Under the pieces are notes generated by a model that saw nothing but the letters and a program-made list of their open reading frames with translations, made no database searches and was not told the origin of the DNA. Shown piece by piece: positions 11,914-22,738 of a stretch of 64,000 bases of DNA. Origin of the DNA: Roridomyces roridus (lineage: Eukaryota > Basidiomycota > Agaricomycetes > Agaricales > Mycenaceae); contig JARKIF010000012.1 in assembly GCA_029378245.1 (NCBI GenBank), positions 434,001 to 498,000 on the forward strand. Direction: 5' to 3'. Both the position numbers and the translations under genes were made by a program. How positions within the stretch are numbered: the stretch's first letter is position 1; every line of letters starts with the position of its first letter.

Positions 11914-13308
11914 ATGCCAGAAGACTTCCTTCCATCACCTCGCAAGGGCCCCGTGAATCGACGGTCCACCGCTTCTTTGCGTGGCCCGACGAGTCTCGCA
12001 GCTGCATTAGACGCAGGGGACGATGCAGCCAACGGCCGTTACTCCCTCGCACACGAACTCGCGGTGGCAATGATGCCCGAGCCCAGCGCCGGCTCGAAAC
12101 TTCTTGCCGAAGAATTCGGTATTGAATTTGACGAGGGTGCAGAGGGCATCGACGAGCCTGCCAGTGGCCCTCACATCAACTTGCACGACGCCGATCCCGA
12201 ACTCTCGTTTGCTGATTCGGATCCGCCGCGCGATGACTCGTCTTTGGATGATGGACCGCCCGAGCCCCCCGATGTTGGCGTAGACCCGACATTCGGGTCC
12301 CCTTTGGCGCATTCAAAGAAGTCAAGGGAGGCACGACCAGAGCAGGATGCAATGGAAGTCCTCGCACAAGATCTCGAGTCGACGGACAAATTCCTTTCTC
12401 ATCTGCGGCGACTCGACGTCGACGGCTCTTCTACCCACCCTTCCTCATCATCTTCATCCTCCTCGCAACCAGCACTCGAGCGCCTTGCTTCGGATGTGAT
12501 CCGCCGGATAAACGACACCGCGCGAGACCGTGAAGGCCAGCTCCGCGAATTGCTCGAATACGAGCGTGAATTCCGACGCATCGCAGGAGAAGTCGGTGGG
12601 CAGGACGTTCTCGGTCGACTCGACGCGCTTCCCGTCCACGAACCCGACGAGGAGCCTGCCGACGCGCACCCTCTTGCATCCATACCCGAGGACACTCACT
12701 CCTCCTCACCCACAGCCACCATACGACCATCTCACCTTCGTGCCATGTCCCAAGATTGGGAAACCGACCCTGATGTCGACCGGCTGGGAGATACGGACCC
12801 TGCATACGACGGACGGGACGACGAGGGTTCAGAGCCACCTACGTCACCCTCTGCTACCCAGACGGGATTCTCATTTTCGACTTCTTCTTCTGGTGCACCC
12901 CCATCAGCCGCGCCGCGAGGACCCGCAGGACAACTAGCAGACCTGCGTGGACTGACGACTTCGCTCGTGGCATCGCTTACGAGTGTTTCTGAGCACGCGC
13001 AGGTGAATGGGGCTGCAACGGCCGAGGCGGGGCGCAAGATCCGTGCGCTGCGTAACCGATTGGGCGGGTGGCGCACCGAATGGGAGGGCGCAGAACGTAG
13101 TCGGGGGCGGATTGAGCGATGGGAAGCAGGAGAGGCTTGGGAGACCAGTGGTGGTAGCACAAGCGGGGACAGCACACCTGTAGGGACACCTTCGCGAGGT
13201 GTCAAACGCGTTGACGGTCGCAAGGTGGTACAGGAACATCTACATGCGTTCGAACTCGCACTTGACGATGCTGCGGTCAAGACTAAAGCTATCATGGCGG
13301 CTTCATGA
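11914..13308 (+). CDS. Conserved-looking hypothetical protein, 464 residues, single exon
   Basis: A long uninterrupted frame beginning MPEDFLPSPRKGPVNRRSTA. The N-terminal third contains ordered-looking sequence (SLAHELAVAMMPEPSAGSKL, LAEEFGIEFDEGAEGID). It is followed by acidic and serine-rich low-complexity stretches including an eight-serine run, then two helical segments with coiled-coil character: about residues 188-230 (LERLASDVIRRINDTARDRE) and about 345-400 (LTTSLVASLTSVSEHAQVNG, RKIRALRNRLGGWRTEWEGA). The C-terminus (VQEHLHAFELALDDAAVKTK) is also helical. There is no signal peptide or membrane helix. I do not recognise the family; a cytoplasmic adaptor or trafficking scaffold is only a guess. 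Codon use and length argue that it is a genuine gene. Confidence 0.75.
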   Translation: MPEDFLPSPRKGPVNRRSTASLRGPTSLAAALDAGDDAANGRYSLAHELAVAMMPEPSAGSKLLAEEFGIEFDEGAEGIDEPASGPHINLHDADPELSFADSDPPRDDSSLDDGPPEPPDVGVDPTFGSPLAHSKKSREARPEQDAMEVLAQDLESTDKFLSHLRRLDVDGSSTHPSSSSSSSSQPALERLASDVIRRINDTARDREGQLRELLEYEREFRRIAGEVGGQDVLGRLDALPVHEPDEEPADAHPLASIPEDTHSSSPTATIRPSHLRAMSQDWETDPDVDRLGDTDPAYDGRDDEGSEPPTSPSATQTGFSFSTSSSGAPPSAAPRGPAGQLADLRGLTTSLVASLTSVSEHAQVNGAATAEAGRKIRALRNRLGGWRTEWEGAERSRGRIERWEAGEAWETSGGSTSGDSTPVGTPSRGVKRVDGRKVVQEHLHAFELALDDAAVKTKAIMAAS

Positions 13309-13580
13309 TTTCTTTTCTTTCTCTTTTTATAATATAACTTTTCGTATTACTTATCACACTCTTCCTCTGCTTTTTCTCTCTTTCATGTACCCCGCACGTC
13401 CACGCATTCAAGTTGCATATACATCTATACAGGTAGTTTTTAGAGGAAGATTCCATCGATACATACGATACCCGGCTCTGGGCATACTTTTTTTTCGAGT
13501 ACATTGTACATACAGAATCATCCGCTGTATTTGAACCTGGACTGTTGTTAGTATATGCGGGAGGAACGAAGTGCTAGGTC

Positions 13581-16500
13581 TCACCATACTTCTCTGTAGA
13601 GTTTCTGTCAGCAGGATGCAGAGAAGAAAAGCAAAGGAGTGGACTCACCGCGCATCTACAGCTTCCCGCCTAACGCTTCCGCTTCGGGTCGTCAAGAGCC
13701 TCTGCGAGCTCCCGCAGAACGTCCGCCTTGCAAGGATGCAGCACGTCGTATCGCACGACGGCTGGTAACACACCCAGGTACCGCAGAGCTGATATACGGA
13801 TCCGCTATCCCAAAATCGTCAATACAAATGAATCTCCGCTGATCCGCTGATCCACCCACCGGAGACGTAACCTCACTCCTCGCTTTCGTATGCCCAAGCA
13901 TCTGCCTTACCAACGCAGACGCATGCTCAACCAGAACCTCAGTGTGTGCTCTTTTGCTCTGCGGCAGCCGCAAGAAGCGTCTCAATGACATCGGCGCGGA
14001 TCTGCAGGTCCGGGATGTCCAGAGCGCGCATCAAAAGAGGCATCAGCTGCATGCGAATTAGCCTTGTGCGTTGCGGAAGGAGCGGAACCACGTACCTGGC
14101 TCATCTCGTGTGCATAGGCTGTATTGGGAACCGACTTGATCAGCGCGGTGAGGGCGATCAGATTGGCGCGCTGCAGAATCGAATCTACACCGATGTAAGG
14201 CAAGGGACAAAGCTGGGGAAAGAACCTACTGCTTTTGTCCTTGGCGCCAGCCATCAGCCGAGGTAGAATACCCGTGGCAAACTTTTGCGACCATAGGAAC
14301 TATTGGGTAGGTATTCAGCGTCCGCAAAGTGAAAGGCGACGCATGGATATCTACCTTGACGACAGCTGAATTGCGCTTTGTCAGAACCGAATCCGATGCA
14401 GCGATATCACCAAACGCTTTAGCAGCATGCGTGCCGATATCTGCGTTCTCAAAGACGTCAAACAGATTGTAAATGAATTGGAGCGCGAGGGGATGATTGC
14501 GGACGAGTAATCCCTTGCAGATCTACGGGCAGGGATCAATGTCAATCACAAATACTTGGTATTGGCCATACCCAAGTCCATATCCTAAGCGCCTTGAGCC
14601 GCGCTTCTGGGTAACCAGCAGGCTCCCGGATATGCACAGACCAATAGACGGTCCTCCTTAGCTCCAGGAACGGCCCTAGTTCTGAGGGCACGGATGAATA
14701 TATAGTGGTACCAAGACATGAAATCGCTCACCATCAACGTGCTTATTGACAATCGAGCCAATGACACGAGCAACTGCCTCTATCTGACGTTCCGTCTCGG
14801 CGTGAGCTACTCCTTGCAGGAGAATCTTTTCGAGGCGGGCGTTGATATCCGAGTCAATAGTGACCTAAGGGCCGTCAAATGAGAATCCTATTAACAGGGT
14901 ACCTACCACTCACCGTTGGATGTAACGGAACGACCCCCGCTTCAAATAGCACGAGGAGGTTCCGTTCAGACGGTGTGGCGTCTGATTGGAACGCCAGACC
15001 ACCGTGCAAAGGCGTACATGGAAGGAATCGATAGCTGGCCGAGACATGCTCCGGGGAACACAAAGGAGCAATCTTCTCTTCCAAAAACGCTGGGAAAAGC
15101 ACGTCCGCAAAGGCTTGCTGTCGCCTGAGATACAAATGTTATCAAAAAAGCACGTAAAACCAAAGTGGTGGAACTCACGGAGGCGCAAGACTCTGGATTA
15201 TAAGCCGGATGATCTCACCCACGACACCAACAACCCGAGGCTCCGTCGCCGGTCCACCTTGCAACGCCGCACGAACACTGATGCCATACAAAGCAGGCAC
15301 CAATGTATCGGCGTAGCCTGCAACGTCCTCGTGTCCATCATCCACCTTTCCCGACAACACGCGCTTCAATGCGGTGAGAATAGCGTGCAAATACGCCGCG
15401 GGCAGCTCAGAGTCGGAATCTGCCGCAGAGCCGAATGCTATTGACACAAGGCGGGGTGAAACCTCCGTGACAAATGTCTGGAAGAGAACAGGTGGGCCGC
15501 AGAGCGTGCTTAGAGCTTCGAGGGCTTGTTGATACCGCGCACGGGCAACCGCAGCATCTTTGGCCGGCGCGGTAGCCGGGAGGAATTGGAGCAACAGTGG
15601 TAATGTCTGGTTCCTGACATGTACGGGGGAAGTGGTCGAGATCGTCATCAAGAGCTTGAGGACAGAATTGCTAGAGTAGTCAATATCAGAGGATGGAAAT
15701 AGAGAAATCTGCACACCTATTGTCCATGTTCTCTTCCTCGTAACACGCTTTAAGCACCTCGTTCACCTTTAGCACGACGAAACCGAATTCTTCGTCAGAG
15801 AGGAGAGCCGGTGTGGAAACCAGCCCTGTCAGGCCCGCAAGAGCAGCGCTGGTGGTGGAAGGGGTAGCGAGACCAGAGATGAGCGCTCCGAGCACCTCAT
15901 CCTTGTACGAAAGCAAGGCTGGCGAATCATCTGACATTGGCTCGGCATCCTTGCCTGAATCTCGAGCAGCAGCGATAACGTCGGAGAGCAAAAGGAGGAC
16001 TGGCTGCCGGCTGGGCACTTCTTTGGGGTCGGCATACAGCTTGAGGAGGTGCGGAACAACGTTTGAGAGGGTGTACCGCGCGATGGACGCTGATGGACAT
16101 CAATAAAAAAGAGACGGAACCCAGTAGAGTAGACTCACGAGTAGTCGCCATAAAGGCGCAAAGGATCTTGATCGCAGGTTTGGCCTGGCTCTTTTCCGGC
16201 TCACGCAAGATTCCGATACACTCCTCGCACGCATCTCGGGCGAGGCCCTGGACATCCTCATCTTGCGAATCCCCTGCGTGAATCGTCGTGACCAGTATTT
16301 GAGTTGTAGAAAGCGCCGCTGCCTCGGTCAAGTTATCCGTCGGCTGGAATATCTGGAGATCTGATGAATATGGCAGAGGGATGAAAGGAAAGGGCACGCG
16401 AACCTCCAATTTCAGAGCATTCCATAGCTTGCGGGCGGAAGTCCGCAGGAAGACGGCACCATAGACTGGAATACATTCTGTCATGGTTTGAAGAGTGTCT

Positions 16501-17632
16501 CGCTGGAAGGATTCAGTCTACATTCCGAAACGATCTGTCTCAAGTACCTTGATAGCGGGTGATCCAGCCGCGAGTTTCTCGAGGAATATTGGAACTGCGA
16601 ACGGGCCAAAGCCTGCATTGGCGCTGATACATCGGCTGCAGAGGAAGCTCAACGTATAGCTGCGACATCTACAGCTGCACGTACCGTAGTGCGACGCGAA
16701 GGTCGTCGGACGTTATACCATACGGGTCGTTCGGCGGCGGGCGGAACGTGATGGGGAAGTAGCAGAAGATGATGTTGGAGAGAGCCTCGATGTTATCAGT
16801 GGGATCGAATTCCGTGAGTATGACGCGGGCGATAGCAAAGGCGAGGAGCAGGTTGCGAGGATCCTTTTCGCCCTCCGCGAGACGGATATACGGCACGATG
16901 AATTCACCCATCATGCTCTTCAGAGCTTGGACAGGATGAGCAACGGCTGAAGAACAAGGTTAATACTGACTTTCTCTATGGTGCTTAACAGTCCCTCGAT
17001 TATGGAGAATACAAAAAACCGAACGGATTGCACCAAGGCTCGCATATTGACATGCGCAAAGATGCTGCGTAAGTGTCAGAGACATTCTCTAGGTGAACCG
17101 GCAGGCCTCACGCTTTAATTATGACCAATGCATCGCTAGAAGCACATATCGGAGGCAGAGGCAAGAGGCCCTTCAGCCCAGGCACGATCGTTTCAGTATC
17201 GTCCAATTTGTCGCAGAAAAACGCGGTCAAAACTTTCACTGGGAGAGTAATGAACACATAAAGCTCGTCGAAAAAGGGAGAGTCTCACCAGCCTGCCGAT
17301 TCAACGTCTTCTCAGGGCATCGACCGATGACTGTGGCCAGGAAATCGACCCCTGGAGCCACAAGTCAAGACCCAGATATCCGAATGTCGAGAATAGGCTA
17401 CCCTTTGTCCGAAGATCGTCTTGCTCTGAAGTGAGGTACGGTCCGAGAGCTTTGACCACCCCAAGTAGCCGGCCTTCAGAAACCTCTAGTAACGAGATTA
17501 GAATAGATGGTTTTTTGGCGCAAGGCTGAGCGTGCCTGCAACGGCTTCAGCCAGTTCTTCTTCCCTGCCAGTCGCGATCCACGTCGTTACTAGTCGTTCC
17601 ACCGACGCATCGGAAGTGGAGGGCGAGGACAT
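13581..17632 (-). CDS. MMS19: MMS19 (HEAT-repeat adaptor of the cytosolic iron-sulfur targeting complex)
   Basis: Recognised from N-terminal MMS19 sequence spread over small exons: MSSPSTSDASVERLVTTWIA, VKALGPYLTSEQDDLRTKGV, DFLATVIGRCPEKTLNRQ and VKVLTAFFCDKLDDTETIVP. The signature FCYFPITFRPPPNDPYGITS (near 16730) is followed by DDLRVALR. The C-terminus reads RYDVLHPCKADVLRELAEAL with DDP. The middle is helical HEAT-type repeat sequence. Known role: delivers Fe-S clusters to DNA polymerases, helicases such as XPD, and primase. The start ATG is at 17632; one early intron appears to be GC-AG. Two single-base frame breaks in homopolymers (GG at 16945-16946 and AA at 13672-13673) must be corrected for a continuous protein; I suspect base-calling errors. 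It is head-to-head with the methyltransferase gene starting about 50 bp away. Confidence 0.88.
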
Positions 17633-17683
17633 TGACGCGCCAGAGAAAGTGAGAAGAGACAAGTCTTGTGATGCGCCTCTCTG

Positions 17684-19408
17684 ATGCTTTTGCAGCTTGC
17701 TACAACAGCGACCCGTCCCTCATGTCCGTCAAATCCCCCGTAATCTTCTCCGTCTCGCCTCCAAATCGTCCTCCGGCTCGAAAAAACCGCGTCTACGTCT
17801 CCAGCAGACCCCCGAAAAAGCCGAGAAGGGTGACCTCCCGCCGGACAGATGGAACTACAATTCGAGTTCGCTGCTCGAGGTGGACTCAAAGTCGCAGGAG
17901 GAGCTCGCGTCATACACCTTGGTCGATGCCAACGAGCTTGAAAAGCACGCGAAACCGCCGACAGAGGTTAAGATGCTCGTACGCGACTGGATCGAAGACT
18001 CGTTGTACAATCCCAACTACGGCTACTTCCCCAAGCAAGCCGTCATCTTCGACACCCAGGAAACTACCTTTGACTTTCCGTCCCTGCGAAACTCGGTCGA
18101 GTTCCAGGAGGAAGTCAGTAAGCGGTACGCGGCGTATGGTGCCGACCAGCACCAAGGACCTGGGCGGCAGATATGGCACACGCCGACGGAGCTCTTCAAG
18201 GTAGATTCCTTGCTTCAGAACTCTTCTGCTTCTAACGCGTTCCAGCCCTGGTATGGCATAGCCATGGCCAAGTGTCTCGTATCCGAGTACTTGCTCAAGT
18301 ACTTTCCATACGAGGACTTTGTCATCTACGAAATTGGGGCGGGGAACGGAACACTCGCTATGAATGTTCTCGACTATCTGAAGAGTACCCATCCCGAGGT
18401 GTACGACCGCACGCGGTACAACATCATCGAGATCAGCGAGAGCCTGGTCCAGATGCAGCGCAAGAAGCTTGCGTCTGTGCATCCTTGTGTCAAGGTGTGG
18501 CACAAGAGCATATTTCGTTGGGAGAAGAAGGAGCCTGCACCATGCTTCGTCATGGCTATGGAGGTCATCGTACGTTGCTTCTTCACAATCTCTTTGCAAA
18601 ACTGACCTTGCCAAGGATAATTTCGCGCATGACATGATTCGATACGACCTCAAAACACTCGAGCCTCTGCAGGCGTATGTCACCATCGACGACCGAGGTG
18701 ACTTTGACATGATCTACGCACCCGTCACCGACCCCCTCATTACCTCCTTCCTCAAACTTCGCACACGCCTGGCCCACCCACCGGCGATTCCCAGATTATT
18801 ACGCGCAGCTCCCGCCCTCCTGCGCTCCTACTCAAATCTCCCCTTCGCCCCCAACCTCTCTACTCCAGAGTACATCCCCACGCGCCTTCTCAGCCTATTG
18901 CGGACCCTCCGCAATCACTTCCCGCGCCACCGTCTCCTCCTCTCCGACTTTTCCTCCATCCCGGACGCAATACCCGGCAGCAACGCACCCGTCGTTCAAA
19001 CACGCTTCCAAAACACCACAGTACCTGTGACGACGCTCCTCGTCGCTCAGGGCTTCTTCGACATCTTCTTCCCCACAGACTTTGCTCGCCTGCGTGACAT
19101 GTACGAGCACATTCTCGCGCAACCCGCAGGCGACGTCGGTCTTGGCACGCGACACACGCCTCTGATGAGCAGTGCGGGTGCCGTCTCACTCGGTGCAGAC
19201 TACTTTTCGTCGTACCTCCCGAGTAACCGTCGAAATCCCATCGACGGGGTACAATCTGCGAGCGGGCTGCCTGTGGGCGAGCGAAAGTCGAGCGTGTTCA
19301 CGCATGCGCAATTCCTCTCTACCTACGCGGACCTGCCACAAACGATCTCTGAAGAGCGGAGAAAACCCAATGCTGGAGTATTACCAGAATGTCAAATTCT
19401 TATTCTAG
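17684..19408 (+). CDS. NDUFAF7: MidA/NDUFAF7-like mitochondrial SAM-dependent methyltransferase
   Basis: DUF185/MidA-family protein. Exon junctions at 18198/18246 (gtagat...ttccag) and 18567/18618 give LVRDWIEDSLYNPNYGYFPK, then PWYGIAMAKCLVSEYLLKYF, the SAM-binding loop YEIGAGNGTLAMNVLDYL and the post-core MAMEVIDNFAHDMIRYD. Known role of the family: arginine methylation needed for complex I assembly in mitochondria; some fungi carry divergent paralogues, so the substrate is inferred. The start is ambiguous. An ATG at 17684 becomes in-frame with a good mitochondrial presequence (MLCSLLQQRPVPHVRQIPRN) only if one T of TTTT at 17687-17690 is extra. A second extra base in AAA at 19340-19342 would restore the C-terminus SGENPMLEYYQNVKFLF. 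Without these corrections the frame runs to 19422. The stop lies only about 37 bp from that of the convergent gene. Confidence 0.8.
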
Positions 19409-19445
19409 GGATGTACATGTAGTTATTCAATCGTCTAATTATCCC

Positions 19446-20418
19446 CTACGTGCGGACGGTGTACAGATAGTAGTGGAACGCTTCACCCAGTTCCTTGATT
19501 CTCAGTTTCGTGTCGGGGCGTGTCAGGAAACGTCGCCTGAAGTGAGGTTGCCCGAAAGTGAGATAGATAAAGACGCCAGTGTCTTTTTTCAGTGTCCTGC
19601 AATATGGTCAAACGGGCATCTCGAAGGAAAGAAAGTCGGACCTTATAACTTCGTCCACTTCAGCCGTACAGTCGTCCACGACTTGTTGTGGAGGATCCTA
19701 AAGGCCAGTGAGCCGCAGAGGCAATCCAGAGACGCGACCGAAACGTACCCATACGTCCCCTTTGGCCGTCATCATCGCGTCCATGGTGCCCTTGTCGATA
19801 GCGATATCAAACGACTGGTCGGGAAACCTGAGGTCCCGCACGTCCATCTCGAGCCCTAGACAACTTGAGTTCCAGCGTACCCTGCGGTGAAGCGACGACA
19901 TACACTCCATCCGTGGTCGCTTTTCCGTGTGCCGTCGACTCATCTGCTCGATGACTACGCTTGAATACTACACGAGTGTCGACGTGTATTCAGGAAGCTG
20001 GCAAATGAGAATTCCTACGTCGGTGTTGACGATATTCTCATATCCATCGTCATACATCTGCCTTCTCTCTCAATAAACGAGGAAACGAGAAAAAAAAGAG
20101 TCGGACGGCCTGCTCACATCCTGCGATAACGTCGAGTTCCCGCACCCAAGCATCAAGATCCGCGCGTCCTTTCGTGGGATCAGCTCGCGCAGGAGCGGTG
20201 CGATGTCGTCGTAGGTCTTGAACCAGTCGAAAGAGGCGTCGTCGGCGGGTTCCCTGCCGCGTATGAGTTTGGGATATTACCTCCTGGCTTCAGAGCGATT
20301 ATTACTGCGAGTAGCGTTCATCCCTGTACATAGTAGATTAGGGCTGGTGTAGATGTAGGCAGGTAACAGACCAGTAGGCTTTCTCCCCGTATTCCTCGTT
20401 GGATACTGGAAGCGACAT
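19446..20418 (-). CDS. METTL13/EEF1A-type lysine methyltransferase-like protein
   Basis: Class I SAM methyltransferase. Spliced reading: MSLPVSNEEYGEKAYW / DERYSQ / EPADDASFDWFKTYDDIAPL, then LRELIPRKDARILMLGCGNS (motif I), TLSQD. Further along come EMDVRDLRFPDQSFDIAIDK and GTMDAMM, the post-I and motif-IV region of the METTL13/CEE family, and a C-terminus ending FHYYLYTVRT. Small introns with gtctgt and gtaata donors give a consistent frame. Family members modify translation elongation factor 1A; the substrate here is inferred by family. It is convergent with the MidA-like gene, leaving almost no 3' spacer. The stop codon is at 19446-19448. Confidence 0.75.
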
Positions 20419-20651
20419 GAAAGTTTTGATCAAGCGATGATTGCAATTGTAGAGCGGTATGTACAAAAAATGTTCAGAGCTATGTGTACACGGACTACAA
20501 TGACAGACGACCAGAATACGCAGAAAATATCATCAAAACTGGTATCGGAAACAAGCCTGGGCCCGTCCCGGCAGGCATACCAAGCTCGGTCGGGTCAAAT
20601 ACAAATAAGAACCAGGGTCATCCGCACCATCGTCGTCCTGCACACTCTGAA

Positions 20652-21616
20652 TCAACCCAAGCCTTTATCAAATCGGAAAGGATACGTGTCGCCATGATTC
20701 GGGGTCCTCTCGCCATGGAATTCGAGGTCCCCCTGCGACGCGTTGTCGAGGCCGGGCCCACGCGCCGATGGGAGGAGCAGGACCCACTTGGACGCACAGG
20801 CCTCAGCGATCTCTTCGTGCGTCCGCTCCCATTCGCGTCGGTCAGCGTAGGCGTCGGCGGCGCCTGTACAAAAGATAGCCAGCGCAGGCGAGGAAGAGTA
20901 GTAACAAAGGGACGAGCACGCCCGCGACTGATTGCGGTGGTGTTAACGTGAGGCTTTGACGATGCGGATTGGATGGAGGGAATAGGCGTCGTGCTTGCGC
21001 CTGAAGGTGTTCCGTACTGCGTTTCGGTAGTAACAATCCCGTCGGAGAGGGTCGTGGTTTGGGTACCGGTTGGGAAGGGAGAGAGGGGTGCAGTAGTTCC
21101 GGAATCGCCGGCACCGTTGCTGGTCGACCCGCGGCTGGATTGGGGCTCGTTCAACAATGGGATTTGGCTGCTCTCGGTATTTCCGTCTGAAGCTGCGGAC
21201 GAGTCGGCAGCAGACAGAGGAGCCACACTTGTCGCCCCACCCGTGATAAGTGTGGAGGTCGGAACTATTGAGTCTGCCGGTCTGCATAGGTGTGATCAGA
21301 AACGAGATGCGATTGAGAGTCAGCCGCTAACGTACGGGATGGAGTTTCCGGGAGGTGATGGATCTGCAGGAGGCGATGCCTCCGTGGCAGCGGTAGTGCT
21401 CGTCGGGTCGGGCGGCGGATTCGGTGCGTCAGGGGTTGGGGTTGTAGAAGTATGTGGGGGTGGCGTATTTTGGTTGGTAGGATTCGAGTTCTGCTTTGTG
21501 GTTGGCAGGTGCGGTATAGTAGGTGGTTTGCCAGCCCCAAACCCCGGAGCTCCCACTGGCGGCACGATTGTAGGAGGGTGCCCTGGAGCAAAGACCTGGG
21601 AAATGTGCTGTCCCAT
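20652..21616 (-). CDS. Single-pass membrane protein with WERTHE motif (copy 3), two frame breaks
   Basis: Third locus with the same architecture as the 2.8-5.4 kb genes: a Pro/Thr/Ser ectodomain in two exons (21320-21616, then from about 21291), one transmembrane helix (VLVPLLLLFLACAGYLLY), a basic run and the inner motif ADRREWERTHEEIAEACASK. The helix and the motif each lie in a different frame from their neighbour. One extra base in CCC at 20921-20923 and one in GG at 20850-20851 explain both shifts and restore continuous coding to a stop at 20652-20654. Either the gene is decaying or the homopolymers are mis-called. A signal-peptide exon upstream of 21616 was not resolved. No function is known. 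Confidence 0.55.
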
Positions 21617-22738
21617 TACTGGATAGCGATGCTGAAAGGAATCCTGAAGGATATAGGAGCGCGCTTTGGCTCAGATGGACATGAAACGACAGTGAAGCGC
21701 AGGGAGCGCAGGAGGTCCTTGGTGGCCCGGGACAACGAGGATGGGGGAAGGCGAGGTCGCGTGGAACCTAAAGAAGAGGAAAAGATGATCTCTCATTCGT
21801 CCTGACGGATACTAATATGCCTGTCAACAACGGGAACGCGAACATCTTTCTATCTTGACACGGTCGCCCATCAAAGATCGCCGCGCACACTGCGGGAAAA
21901 GCAACGGATTGGATTGCTCTGGAGGGTACAGGGCGGCCGAGAAAACAAGGTGTCGGTCCAGGTCCCAAGTGGTCTGCGCTGAAGATCGCCAGTAGAATGA
22001 AATCGACAGAGCTCCCGCTCATCGCGGGTGTGGTATGCAATTATAGCTGACAAGGGCTACGAATAGGCAGTGCCTGAGAAAGATCATGGATTGCCATTCC
22101 ATTGAATAGCTAGAAAAGACGTGGTCAAAAGCCTCGTCCTAGCGGAAAGATAATAGAGACATACGGAAAGCACGGGCGCATCCTCCCGTCCGACATTCCG
22201 CTGAGCCAGGAGAGGAACAGACTTGACGAATGGTGCCTCCCTTCGCGACAGGTCTCTCTTGACGTTTGAGGGCCTGTCTGATCCAAAGTCAGACGCAGAC
22301 AAGCTGAAGAGTCCTGTGGTGCCACCAAGTGTCAAAACGGATGAGGGAAGATTGAGAATCCGACTCACGGGTGGGCCACGTAGAAGAGGATAGCAGAAGA
22401 GTCACTGGTTGTCTCAAGAGGCGTCTGGAATCATAAATGTGTCCTCCGAAAACTGTAGGGTTCCTTCCCCGCACAGTGGCGACAAGAGTGTCCAGTGGGT
22501 GAATTGTCGCGGAGAGGTCGACGCGTTAAATGAAGATATGCGGAGGGGAAGTACTTCGTCAGGCTCCGAGGGCGTCCAGGTAGAGCGAGAACTTGGGGGC
22601 CGGGGCTGATCCCAATTCGAAGAGTGTGGTCGGAACAAAGGAAACGCAAAAACGCGTGACGTCTCTCTCTCAACCAACTCGTTACTTATGGTCCGTCTTT
22701 CCTCCGAGTCTTCCAGCGTGTACTGAGCTCAATTCCAG
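21617..22738. other. Intergenic region without supported gene
   Basis: About 1.1 kb. Short minus-strand frames around 22084-22677 have no start context, splice continuity or recognised motif. It probably contains the promoter and 5' untranslated region of the F-box gene that starts at 22739. Confidence 0.4.

Noticed and set aside
13581..17632. MMS19 called as a pseudogene
   Set aside because: Only two one-base homopolymer discrepancies disturb an otherwise well-conserved gene; assembly error is the simpler explanation.
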